A stretch of 64,000 bases of DNA, from contig SJOL01006417.1 of assembly GCA_004794785.1 (NCBI GenBank), positions 508,551 to 572,550 on the forward strand. The letters are read 5' to 3'. The position numbers and the translations under genes are program-made. Source of the stretch: Opisthorchis felineus. Its lineage: Eukaryota > Platyhelminthes > Trematoda > Opisthorchiida > Opisthorchiidae. Below are positions 26,401-37,800 of this stretch, piece after piece; the stretch's first letter is position 1; the number at the start of each line of letters is the position of its first letter. The notes under the pieces were generated by a model that was not told the origin of the DNA, made no database searches, and worked only from the letters and a program-made list of their open reading frames with translations.

Positions 26401-28700
26401 AAATTATGCAAACCCTAAATCGTGGGATTATGCCGGGTTAGGTATTGGTAGTCCCAAATGGGATCCTGCACAAATAGGTAGGTAGGAACTGTGCTTCCAA
26501 CCAAAGTTCACACCAACTCAAACAAGGTGGTCACAAGGTGACGAAGTTTACGTGGCTGTACTAAAGTAGGCAAGTGATACCAAGGTCAAAGAGCAGTTTA
26601 CGCTCAGGTCAAAGCAAAAAAAGGGAATACAGACACAAGATGGAAACAAAAAACGAGGAATGTTGTCGTACACAGTGGGAATAGGCGAAAAGAATCAACA
26701 ACTGTGGCCTTCGCAATTCTTCATAGGGAAAATCCCCACTTAGAATACCACTAAACCACCGCTAAACTGCCTTGAACCTGATGGTCAGATGTAGTGCGTA
26801 CTCCATAAGCTCAGTATTTTGCTTGACTCAGCGAAAAGGACGTACACACATTTATTCAACGGGAATGTTGACGTCTAGCAGAGGAATGAAACCAGTTGAA
26901 CTGAATCACCGTCTATTTATATCACGTCTACTACTGTTCATGGCAGTAACACAAGCGACAACGTAATAATATAGGACTTTCGAATGATGTTCTTCAGTGC
27001 CGTTTTTCGCTATCTCATCCATGAGTAAAACGTGGTTGTACTAATTGTTTGCTTAAAGTGCTACTGATATCCAAGATTTAGTCACGGAATTATCTGGGCG
27101 CAACACAACGAAATTTTCCCAGTGGTTGTGGGGATAGGTGTGTTTGGACCTCGAAACTAGGAAAATGGATCCTTCTAAATCCCACTCAATACTAGAGGAT
27201 AAGTCCATTGATCCAAAACCTAATCGCACACTTGAAAAGAATCAAAAGTGGCTCAGGAATGTAATTCCTCCACGTCTGTCTCGACCGCACCACTGGGTTG
27301 GACAAATCATCCCATCTCATGGTCCTTCATATTAAATGCGGGACATGTGTGACCAGTTGTTCCACGTTGACCGTTGCTGTCTGATACAGAAACATTCGAG
27401 CGTAACCTAGCGGTGGACTATCCTCGTCGTCTTTTCGTCAGGGCCAGGCCACCCTGGCAGCATCCCAGCTATTGAGCAATCAAAAGTTTGTTAATAAATG
27501 CTACCCATACCGCCTCGCTTGTTGCACGGCAAAACCAGTCTGGGCGCGTTACCAGCTGCACAAGCAGAGCGGATAAGCAAAACTACAGACTCCTGCAACT
27601 TCATCAAACCACTATTCAGTATAAACGCCCACGGTCTAGGCTGAAGAATAATTACATTTCAGTCCCACAATCCAATCTTGAAATCCTACTCACAAGCAAC
27701 CCGTTATTTTGCGGATGCCCAGAAAATTTCCATGCATTCAAATGGAAAATAAAATAAAATAAACAATGTAAGATCAGGAAATTTGCCAAATCATAGATTG
27801 TGCACTGCAGAAAATTGGTTTCTTTTGCCGAAATTAGTTTTTCAGTTATATTTTTGTTGTTATTCTACTGAAATAATTGTTCACCGAGAGAGGCACTTAC
27901 CGACGAATAAGGTTATACAAAGCGACTTGTCGCACACCACACCAATTCTTTTTTAGATAGCCTGATCTTCATTAGCCACGAGCCTTGGTTAAATAGCAAA
28001 ACATAGGCTTGGCACTATTCGGATTGAATCAAAAATTACTCAAGAAATAGTTTTGTGATGGGTTCCTCATTTGTTCACGTCATTTGTGTTTAAATAATCT
28101 TCGTCTTGTCCATGCGTAGGTCAAAGAAAGGAGGATAGCATCGGATTTCAGCACCGCTGTTATTAGATCTCCTGTATTGTGTGATCTCCCTCAGTCCGAG
28201 ATTTGTTGTGGTCATGTGACATGCCTAGGAAGAGCATTCCTGCCAAATTACCCTGGATAGAACAGAATTGTCAGATCACAACACATGAAAAGTCTGTAAT
28301 CGAGCAGTGTGTGTGCTGTCAGGCACAGGCACACTTCGTGCCTATACCAGACTATGAATAAAATGGCTTTGGTTTGCTGAAGCGGGTAGTAGGTTTTGCT
28401 ACACCTTGTAACATTAAGCTAAACGGCGATTACTTAGTGTTATCAGGAAATACTCCCGCTCGTAGCACGTAAACTAAGGAGGCACATCGCCAGTAACCAA
28501 CACGAGCCAAAATAAACGTGAATTGCTTTTAGTATAGGTTATAAGGCAAGTAATTGGACAACTATCATTTAGGACTGCGAGGAAAGTCAAGCAACCTCCT
28601 GTCTCATCATCCGAAAAATGTCCTTAGGACGACTTAGGTAAATGAAAAGTGTAGGACCAAGACGGAAAATACTTGTGTGAATAGTTTAGAAGACTAAGGG
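20421..28700. other. Noncoding stretch, nothing recognised
   Basis: There are only chance-length frames on both strands, the longest being 119 codons on - at 23023-23382. I see no transposon motifs or RNA genes. Confidence 0.55.
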
Positions 28701-28702
28701 AG

Positions 28703-28779
28703 ATAGACGTTTCCACTTGAAAGCTTCAATAGACAACTAGTTTATAGCGGCCCAAATGATGTTTCGACTCATCAGGTAC
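28703..28779 (-). other. Two tandem hammerhead-ribozyme-like motifs
   Basis: On the - strand, CTGATGAGTCGAAACATC (28775-28758) has the conserved hammerhead core halves CTGATGA and GAAAC, joined by only three bases where helix II would be. After 27 bases comes CTATTGAAGC ... GTGGAAACGTC (about 28732-28705), with a mutated first half and an intact GAAAC followed by GTC. Each GAAAC is followed by an NUH-type triplet (ATC and GTC), the usual cleavage context. Tandem minimal hammerheads are known from the pseudo-LTRs of Penelope-like retroelements and from fluke satellite and SINE sequences. Neither motif looks active. No Penelope reverse transcriptase was found nearby, so the origin is inferred. 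Confidence 0.3.
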
Positions 28780-29608
28780 GTGGCAGACACGGGTATACTG
28801 TGCGAATGCTACACCGAATAAAGTAACCAACATGTTTCCGTCCTTTTAGTATGCCGTGTTGTAGTTTTCGACGAAGGACGGGTAAACTAGTAGGTATGCG
28901 TCTTATCCGTGACTCTAATCTGTGTTCGAGCCGTTTTCAGTAATGCGGAAACTGGAAGGGTTTAATGAAGTATTGTAGTGAGCCAGTGGTTGCACACCGA
29001 GCCCGGACTTTAACATAGGCTATCGGAAATCAGCAAACTCCGTTTGATCAAACCTGACCAACCATAGTTCATAGATGAGTGACCATCTCTCGACTCTTCA
29101 GATTTGCTTATGGACGAGCGTTCAGTTAGGCCACTTTTGCAGATTCCATCTCCAAGTAGGACTTCTCGTTAATCAATCAATTTCATCTTTCGGTTTCAGA
29201 CTGTCCAACCAAATTCTGTCTCCAGATATGTTTAGCTGAGAATTCAGTTGCCTTCCAAGACTTTTCAGTGTCTGATACTTAGTGGTTCCGGGAATCCCAA
29301 TTACCATTACCGATGAGGATTTGTTCACTTTAATCCCATTGTGAACAGGAAAATTCTTAGGGTTACGGAATTTTTCCCGTATAACAACCATTTCCTGCAG
29401 CATCCTCCCTTCCAAAATGAGCACATGGTTCTGGAAGACACAATAGAGATATAAGACTTCTGCTCTTTAAGGACAGTTTCCTTCAACGTTACGGCTGCCT
29501 GTCTAATATGACAGCCTCATTTTGATTTGAGTTGAGGCATTATAGGACTGAACATATGCACGCCAGATGCAACGGCATAATTGTCTTGTAGGATGTTGAG
29601 TCAAAGTA

Positions 29609-29696
<88 letters not shown>

Positions 29697-32600
29697 GCTA
29701 CTTAGCTATCCGAGTTAGTTGTAAGATTTTGATGCATTTGTGGTACTGGTCATGATCCTAGTTTTCTCATAGCTGCAGGACTGGAGCTGTCTACCGACGC
29801 TAATGTGTTCTCTCCATTCGACTCGATTTACTTGGAAGTCGACTAATATAACGAATGAGGTTGCCGGTATGAGATTTCATATCTGGTCAGTGAATCATAA
29901 CCCGTTTTAGCGCCTAGCATAGAAACCACTTCATCTTGTCAAAATGGAACATAACAGTATAGAGGCAGGCAGCTAGACTACAAAAACTTTTAAATATGTT
30001 ATCATTTTTACGCACCATTCTTTCATGGTTTTTACGAGTCAACTTTATAGAATCTTTCGAGCGGCGTAACTGGTGATCTGATTCTAAAGGGCTACCCTAG
30101 AGAACACAAAGCTAATTTTGCTGAAATACTGTATCCATAAGAATATCATCAATTTTTTGCAAACCGCCCGTTCGGTCCAACTTACTTTTGTCTTTAGTTG
30201 TTTGTCAAAACCACCTAAGTTCATCATTGTAACAATGCACCTGTCAGCTAATCAACTGAGTTTGCAAATAAACGCAACCGCTTAACGAATTTGTTCAAGG
30301 AACCTAAATTGCTTCAGTGAGGCACTGAACAGAACGGAAGCTACTGTGTAAGTTCCATTACGCTGCCTTATGGTGAGGCATCAAACCCCATTCAACCCAA
30401 AATTATTGACCAAAATGGAGGGGTGAATGTATCCCACCGAAGTACTTGCTTAGCGCCTGGTTACCAAATTGGCCGTCGATTACCTCAGTTCTGGCATTGC
30501 TAATGAAAAACGGTTCGCCCTTGAAAAACCAACGTACGCGGAGAAGGAGACGCTCCCTTTGTATAGCTTAGTTCAGCACAAAGTGTTGTGTATTCTGGTC
30601 GTCCGTCTGACCTCAAACGTTCTTCCAACTAAAGTTTTAAAAAGTCAAATACACACCTCGCAGTGGTCGAGTGATCGAGTAAGACTTGAAACATGCGCAA
30701 ACCTATGAATGGTGGTGAGCACCTACAGTATGCTCAAGCTCACCTCAAGAATCCGCGAGAAGAAAAGTTAACCTATAATCGGGCAAATCAAATACCCCAC
30801 CGTCACGTGAAAGCTCCGAAAGCTTACCATTACCAGAATCTGGTTAGCAGATCTGAAGACAGACATTTCCACGAGACAAAACAATACAAACCACTTTTCG
30901 ATGACAAATGTCTTGAAGGAAGAGTGAAAGCTGCACGATTCTCTCTTACCGGTTGTTGTTTGTTTGCTTCGACAGTTGCTAATGAATATTAACCAGGGGA
31001 AAGGACGAGTTTTTATCTGAAAATTCAAATTAAAAATACATATACTTGGTGAAAAAATAAAGTAGCAAGGCTTTGTGCAGTCAACTTTAACAGGGTAAAC
31101 AAAGCGTGTGCGCCTATTTTGAAAAAGAAGCATATTGCTCTCCTGGGTCTTTATCAAAAAATTGTCTTTATGGAAAGCTTTGGTACCTGTTCTGCCGGAA
31201 CCTTGTGAAGAATAAAACCGTTCCCCTATGATGTGCTGATCCTTGCTCAAAAATTCTTCCTATTAGAAATTGACTGAATGAAAATAGTGACGGGTTCTTC
31301 TGACAAACAACCCCACAAATAAGGTTTAAACCTTTTTATAACTATAGATTCATGCTGCCATAAAGAACCCAGCTTCACTTTTTGGCTAAATTTTGGCGGT
31401 GTTTTGCTCACTTTTGAGATGCAAGGATGTATAGCAAGGAAACACATTTCTCGCTTTTGTCCATTCCAGAATGGTCGTCACGCCTATTTGGTACATTAAT
31501 CAATGAGGAAGTGTGCAGGAATGAAGGATGACAGCATTGTTCTCTGTGCTGCTAAGAGGTTCTGTATTTTCCCACATAATTCATCATGGCGTGCAATTGC
31601 GGTGCCAAGTTTCCGCCTCATATTTTCTTGCCTGCCCCGTGGACAGTCACCCGCTGACTCATTGGCACTTGACGGTGATATTCCCATCTCCACACATTTC
31701 CACAAATTCTAAGCATATTCGGTTTTTCGCAACTCACTAAGTACGGATGGTGACCGACGCCTGTATGAAGACGTGCTAGGGTAGAACGAAAGCAAACGCA
31801 AGAATATCATGATAAAAAACTTTTATTGTTTGTTGTCAACTTAGATGCACTGTGAATTTGACTAGCCAAATGGAGGGAAGTTGATGCAGGTATAGATCGA
31901 TGGTATGAGGAAGAATGCAAGTGATCGTTTGGTGAATGGAAGCATAAAAACTTTTGTCAATTGAGGAAATTTCTGCAGTTTGGAGTGCAAGAGAAAAAGG
32001 ACCCATGCCACACAGATCAACCAACTAGTAACTTTGCACAAAGTCGTCACTGTTGCGCTGCTGCGCACCCTTTGTCAGAACAGTGTGTCCAGGGAAAAGT
32101 ATAGAATATAAACTACAAATAACCACACAATCCTCAGGTAACAGATCACAATCGATCATTTCTGTCCCAGAAAGCACGCAAATAATATCTCGACGGTAGC
32201 ACGATCTAGTTTCACGTCACCCAGGAGGAAATAATTTGTCACCACTAATTCCAAATTACCTTGACCATATTCCGATAAACCGTTCCAACTTAAATGAGTT
32301 AACCTACTTCTGTCCTGAACAAAGAAGGAACTGAAGTCGTGATACAAAAAGACGGAGTCCTTGGGAAAACTAGATAAGATAAATGCGCATGCAATTTTGA
32401 GTAGCTCTAAAATGTGAATTAGTTTATCATGTCTCAGCTGAAGATTTCAGTGTTGTCAGGGGTGATGTTGAGTCTTCTTTATCCGCTAGTTACCGTTGTA
32501 CATTTGGTACGACTCACGATAGTGGGGTAATATCATACGTTCCGGTAAGACACTTTCAGGACCACTGACCTTCCCAGTAGCACCGGGCCACTTCTGGGAG

Positions 32601-34349
32601 ACCGGTATTCAATGACTCCTTGCCTCTATTCTTGTGCTGTCAACTATTATTTTGTACAGCCTAACAAGTTTGAAGAACAAGTGAACACACCTGTAGATTG
32701 CGAGGTTACCTGTATAGTAAATCGAATTAAAACTGAATTGGAGTAAGCGTACTATTTCGCATCAGGAACATTGCCATTAATTACTTACCGTAAAAACGTC
32801 AATCCACTAAATAAAAAACCAAATTAACCTAATTTCCTTTAGGTAGCACAAAGGATGTTCGGTCAAAAAAGACGCATGAAAATCTGGAAAGTGGTCATCA
32901 TCATGAGTGGAACATTAAGGAAACGGATGCCAGTACTTCGTCCAAAACCATGAAGGCTACTACACTAAGTGAATAAAGATGAACTTGCCACTAACTAGAC
33001 TCTACTTCATTCCTGGAAAGTTGCGTTAACATGAGTGGTATGCTGTGATAATTGTTCAGTTCATCAGAACTCAGCTACTTGATAAAAAATGCATAGACAT
33101 TATCGGTTCCCTTGCCTGGGAAATTCATATGCATTCCGAGTACAACAATGTGTATTCGTTGTGGGAAATGAACAAGGTTTTATATCCTCCCAACCTTGTG
33201 CGCTTTTACTCGTAGGGTTCCAAACGCAACCATATAAATTTTGAGCCGCATTCTAACTTGTCAGATTTGATAACTGTATAGTTGTGGAGTCAGTGATAAG
33301 ACCCCAAAAGCAAAAGTTTAGTTCTGCAATGTCGGCGTTGATCAAAATTTGTTTGCCATTTTATCTCGATTTGCGACGAAGTTAATTTGCCTGGAAAAGT
33401 GATGGGTGAAACAACACAGAACATGGTGAAAAGTCTACCCACGAAACACTCGTGACCCGAAATGTCTTCACATGTGTCTACTGTATTTTTGGATGACCGG
33501 CAGTGCGAAGTTGGGTTTTTATGCCTTAAAAACACGGCAGCTGTTTTTGTTAGATCGATACATGCAGACAAAATGGAAATTCCCATGCTCCATCGATCGT
33601 TTTGGGGAATATCTCTGTACAGTCGGCCGATACGCAAGACAGGATAGGTCGTTGGTCATTGTTTACGAGAAGCAGTCATAGCCAAATATTCTTTACCGTT
33701 TCATGGGGAATTCAACATGTGTCAACAAACAATAGTCTGGGGCCTGAAATACAATCTGTGTTGAATAAATTCAACGTTCTCACAGAAATAAATGTAGGAC
33801 ATTTGTTCGTCGGAACTCCGAAAATTTGTTCCAATGTATCCATTTGCTTGTCTCTTATTGTTAACTTTTGTGTAAGCTGGATGCACACTAATCTAGCAGA
33901 CTGGGCATGTGTCCAACAGAGGGTTTATTGGACTCCACTTGCTGCGTTTGACCTTCCCTGGGTTTCATTCATGAATTGTGAGAATCGTAATTTGTGCTCT
34001 CGAATAGTTTGGGTCTTATTTAAAGTTCTATTTCTGGAATTTTCACTGGGGTATCAAAGATAGAGTATGCCCAGCTGGGGAGTGTTTCAAACAACTAAAT
34101 CAAGGGAGAAAATATGATCAGTCTTTGGCCTTCAACTATGTGAAATGGTGGTTGACAAAATACTACCGGCGTCAACCGTGCACCACTAGCAACGGGATAA
34201 TTTTATTCTTACTTCCATCAGTTCTCTGAAGGCCGACAAACTTTGAGGCAAATTTAAATGTTGGAATAACTTTGGACAACCTGGAACTTTTCCCACAAGA
34301 AGTTCGCTGTAAAAACCGCGCACTTTCCATACAGCGGTTTTAACTGTCT
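28780..34349. other. Noncoding stretch around the CTTA array
   Basis: Apart from the microsatellite, several long frames lack any recognisable family: 30768-31250 (-, 160 codons), 33602-34063 (+, 153 codons) and 33290-33637 (-, 115 codons). A basic, helix-prone frame at 31496-31705 (-) reads GRQENMRRKLGTAIARHDEL and might be an exon, but it has no convincing splice sites. Confidence 0.45.
29609..29696. repeat. (CTTA)n microsatellite, 22 units
   Basis: This is an uninterrupted tetranucleotide array of CTTA (TAAG on the other strand), 88 bases long and perfect throughout. Perfection at this length suggests recent expansion and length polymorphism. The flanking sequence is not recognisable, though a TAAG tail of a retroelement on the - strand is one possible origin. 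Confidence 0.98.
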
Positions 34350-34747
34350 AGTTTCGTTCACTGATGAGTTGGGGATGTGAGATATATAGTTGCTCATTGA
34401 ATGCGTCAGCTCGTAAATGCAGGGGGATCAGTGGAGTTTCAGTTGGGGAGATTGGAAGGGGAGCTGTGCATTGAATGCAACATCTTGGATGCACAAACGC
34501 CATTGAAGGTGGGACTGTGTCATGTCTGACAATGTCTCTAACCATTGATGTGTCCCGTCTCGGAGTACCTATCAAGGGAGACGAAAACGACCAGTGCAGC
34601 TAAATTTGCCGGTAATTGCTTCCATACTTCGCTGCCAATTCATTGTTTACCCTTCCCTGGCTCGTTTTCACCCTTCACCTAGTTGTTCGAAAAGGGTTCT
34701 TCGAGGAAACATGTCAACTGATATACGGACCACGTGACCAAGCCAGC
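34350..34747 (-). pseudogene. Element C C-terminal tail and 3' end
   Basis: The - strand reads RLSWLGHVVRISVDMFPRRT, then GEG-KRAREG-TMNWQRSMEA with stops at the dashes, then THQWLETLSDMTQSHLQWR. This matches the RLRWLGHVLRM ... WLETLGDMAQNRSQWR tail of the family. A 3' UTR of unclear length follows. The element's end near 34350 is a guess. Confidence 0.7.
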
Positions 34748-35860
34748 TCAACCTATGGATTGTGATCCGCTCATCAATCGTGGGCGAGCTGTCTCTTCCG
34801 AAAACCACCCGACGCACTTCAGCGTTACTGATCCGGTGTTCCTACCAGACTCGGAAAATGCTCCGAAGATATCGATGGTCAAACACTGAAAGTCTTTTAA
34901 CGTCCTCGACGCGTAGTGGCCAGTTTTTAGACCCGCCCAATAATATGGAGCAGCATTATAAACTCGACCCTTGACGGGTAAGCTAATGTCACACCCACGC
35001 CATAGGTGATCCAGGTTCACAGGAGCTACTCTGGCCTTCCCATTCCGGATAGAAATATCATCTTCGGTAAGACCACCGTGACTGATACAACTACTCAGGT
35101 AGACAAATTTGTCTACTTCTGCGGGCTCATTCGCAAGCATGAGCTTCTGGTTTGAGCCCACCCAGTCTTGCAGCAGCACTCTATATTTTGCAGGTGTGGA
35201 GCGCACGCCAAACCCTAAGGCAGAATTATTCAGGTAATTTAGCATTTTATGCATTAGAATCGCGTCAGATCGAAGAAGAGATATGAAGTCTGCATACTCG
35301 TCATCTGTGAGCGAATGCCCTGGTAACATTTTGATCCAACAGGCATCAGAGGCTTGGATTGACTGTTCCATAGTCGTATCAATGACACAGTCGAAGAGAG
35401 AAGGTGAAAGAGAACAGCCTTGTCTGACACCATTTGATACATTGAACTTAAGTGAGAGCTTCTCGTAAACCTTCACGAGTCCACGGGAGCTGGGGTGCAG
35501 CGCCTTAAGAACGGCCAAGAATTTGTGATGGACACCTTTGCTCCATGGGCACTGCCATATTTCCCGGCAGTCCACAGAGTCAAAGGCAACTATCAGGTCA
35601 CTGATAGTTGCTGATAGTCGTTGGTTGCTGAAAATAATGTCACCTTCCAGAATCTGTCGGAATATATAAGTATGATATTGCAGGAAGGAATTTAGTTTGT
35701 TTTTCACGGATCTGTCTCTTCTTGTGTTTAGTCAACCTTCGAAGGATAAGAACAGATAACACCTTCAATGCTACAGCTACCAGGCCGATGCCACGGTGGT
35801 TTTCACACAGCGTCCGCTTAACTCTTCTGAAGACAGTAATACCTGTCGACATGCCCCATT
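34748..35860 (-). pseudogene. Element C reverse transcriptase domain
   Basis: A frame at 35640-35852 reads CENHRGIGLVAVALKVLSVL and overlaps a 319-codon open frame at 34748-35707 that continues FDSVDCREIWQCPWSKGV, SNGVRQGCSLSPSLFDCVID, LTDDEYADFISLL, STPAKYRVLLQDWVGSN and DKFVYLSSCISHGGLTEDD. These are reverse transcriptase motifs 1 to 6 and the thumb region. The catalytic tetrapeptide is YADF, so one metal-binding Asp is lost. Reverse transcription by this copy is therefore not expected even without the frameshift near 35650. Confidence 0.88.
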
Positions 35861-36084
35861 CTGCAGGCTCTTTCTCTTCACTTCATATAGCGCCAGCAAA
35901 ATTTGTCAGATGTGCATTCAGGAGCTCTCCGCCTTCTTAAAGAGGCCTGGGTACAGACCGTCTTTGATGCCTTCCCGCATTTCAGTAGGGATATTTCGTA
36001 CTTTATTCCTTCTTTTAATGGGCAGCTAAGTTTTATATTCAATTTGCCCGTATGCACTATCTCCAGAGGCTTGATTGCGGAAGG

Positions 36085-36280
36085 TCAGCTAAGCTGTTCC
36101 TCGAAGTGTTAGGCCCATCTTTCCAGTCGGTGTCTGCGAGTGAATTAATGAGCCGCCTATTTCACTTATCTTTTCACTGACCGTTGCGTTCCTATGGCCA
36201 GTCGGTCGCATCAATTTGTACAGGGCACAGCTGTTTCTTGTGGCAAAAGCCTTTTTCATCACCTGGGCTTTCAACGTCTA
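36085..36280 (-). pseudogene. Element C linker between endonuclease and reverse transcriptase
   Basis: The - strand reads ATRNSCALYKLMRPTGHRN, then VSEKISEIGGSLIHSQTPT. This matches the conserved linker of fluke RTE-like proteins (ATGNSRxLFKLIRxTG ... VSExIxExDGxLIxSQ). It is degraded and ends in a stop. Confidence 0.65.
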
Positions 36281-36299
36281 CCAAAGTCCTCGGTATTTC

Positions 36300-37080
36300 C
36301 TTAGGTAGTAAGTGGCGAGCCACCAAGATCACCTACTGGATTGGGTGGCGCTCATCGAAAGAATTCGAGGGCCGGTGGCTGATAGCCACGTGATCCAACT
36401 GGGTCCACGGTTGATCTGCACTTGGTGGCCTCAGGGTTACGCGGTGCGAATGTTTATGCTGAAAGTTAGTACTGGCCAGAAACATTTGATGATCAGCACA
36501 AAACTGGAAGAGTTACTCTCCGATGTCCGTCCGACGACCATCGACTCCGAATCGGCCGCCCAGATGTGATTCCAAAGTGCTCGAACTACCCACCTGAGCA
36601 GTCATACGCCCACAAGGATCACAATGTCCGTGTCTTTTGCTTGCGAGTGAGCCCGGATGACTCTCAATAGAATTTATCGTTCTTATTGTCAGAACTGCAG
36701 CCTCGTGGGGCATAAGCCGACACTACAAAAATGAGCCGTTTTTTTGTCGAGGGACATTTATCTTGATCAAGTTGGACAACAGAACGACGCATAGATAACT
36801 GTTCACTGGAATCCATATCAGCAAATCGCGTTCAGCTCTGAGCCTGCCATATTTTCCATGAGTCATCGCTTCTGGATCAGCGGACACACGGAGAGTGAAA
36901 CTTGAAAGAGCTGAGTTTGTCTTTGGTTTTTGAGACGCGGGGCCAGGCTTGGGGCTTTTATGTAGTTTTCAGGGATACATCAATTTTAATGGACTATAAG
37001 GTCTCGGCGAGCAGTACCAGTTTGCCAGTCTGACAAAGAGTGCTGGCGTTGAAAGCTCCCATAGAGAAAGGAGCTTGTGG
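36300..37080 (-). pseudogene. Element C APE-type endonuclease, broken
   Basis: Read on the - strand, MGAFNASTLCQTGKLVLLAETL starts the domain at about 37060-36995 and is followed by an in-frame stop. Then come RAERDLLIWIPVNSYLCVV, MTAQVGSSSTLESHLGGRFG (the active-site GDMNAQVG motif changed to RMTAQVG), FCADHQMFLASTNFQHKH, and RPPSADQPWTQLDHVAISHR near 36420. The last carries the terminal Asp-His pair of APE endonucleases. In functional elements this domain nicks the target DNA for target-primed reverse transcription. Multiple stops and frame changes inactivate it. Confidence 0.8.
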
Positions 37081-37084
37081 ATTG

Positions 37085-37800
37085 AGCAAGGTGTTATCTT
37101 GTTTTTTAATGCGCAGTGAAGTGCATTAGGCACACTGATCAGAGAACTGGCAATGAAGTGACCCAACGACGTTTGCTAGTGTGGTACGATGGGAGGAACA
37201 TCGGTAGACAAAGAAATGTGCAAATGGCACTTCCCGGTTTTTCAGGCCGAGGAAGCGGGTTTGGTTGAGGTGCTCCACCTTGAGCCTTTGATCCACAAGT
37301 TATTGGGGATGTAAGGTTTTGTTCGGGGGCCATTCCACAAACCTCTGACTCAACAGTCTGGCCCACGAGGCAGCGGGTATTAGAGATTTCTTTGAGAATC
37401 TCGCCTGGAGCCAAAGGCTTAATAGACTAACCTATTCGCCAGCTGGGGGCTAGCTTGGCTCGATGAGGTGGAGATTAAGTTATTACAGTCTGACTCATGA
37501 CGCATCTGCGAGCAGCAGGTGTCTTTAGAACAGCACGAGTCTCTGTGTTTCTAAAAGGAATTCGACCGTATTGAATAACCTGCTGTTTGTCTCGGTCAAC
37601 CGCTGGGCGATCGGAGTGTCCGGTTTTTGGGTTAACCTTTTCTAACCCTTCCTGCCTCGAGTGAAGGCGGCATCGCCGCTTCCATAAATATGGACATGCT
37701 GACCGCACCCTTTCGGCCTTCCTGATATGGCTGCACTTTGTGTAACGAAGTTCCAGCCAGTGTATCCCTCAGGGTCATTACAGCATTCAAGCCCGACCAC
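37085..37800 (-). other. Element C 5' leader region
   Basis: On the - strand this stretch contains an open 91-codon frame (37139-37414) reading CLVGQTVESEVCGMAPEQ and PLPRPEKPGSAICTFLCLP, and another at 37475-37708. I recall this composition from the leader of fluke RTE-like elements, but it matches no known enzyme. It runs directly into the endonuclease start (PFSMGAFNASTLCQTG). It is probably untranslated or encodes a poorly conserved leader. Confidence 0.5.

Larger units (their letters stand above)
34350..37800 (-). mobile_element. RTE-like non-LTR retrotransposon C, near full length, inactivated
   Basis: This is the most complete transposon in the window, lying on the - strand from about 37800 (5') to 34350 (3'). 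In order it shows a 5' leader region, an APE-type endonuclease, a linker, a reverse transcriptase with the RQGCSLSPSLF motif, and the C-terminal block ending in a WLETLSDM segment. Frameshifts, in-frame stops and the change of the catalytic YADD to YADF show that it cannot be active. The 5' and 3' limits are estimated from where recognisable sequence ends. I could not identify target-site duplications by eye. Confidence 0.88.

Noticed and set aside
30768..31250. 160-codon open frame on the - strand as a host gene
   Set aside because: It has no recognisable domain, a frame of 99 codons is open on the opposite strand, and no splice or promoter context is evident. Length alone does not support a gene in a 64 kb window.
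33602..34063. 153-codon open frame on the + strand as a host gene
   Set aside because: The composition shows no domain, signal or conserved motif, and no exon-like boundaries are convincing.
34355..34380. CTGATGAGTTGGG shared with 14350-14362
   Set aside because: The 13-base identity does not extend on either side, and the site at 34360 lies in the retroelement 3' region without a GAAA half. It is probably coincidence.
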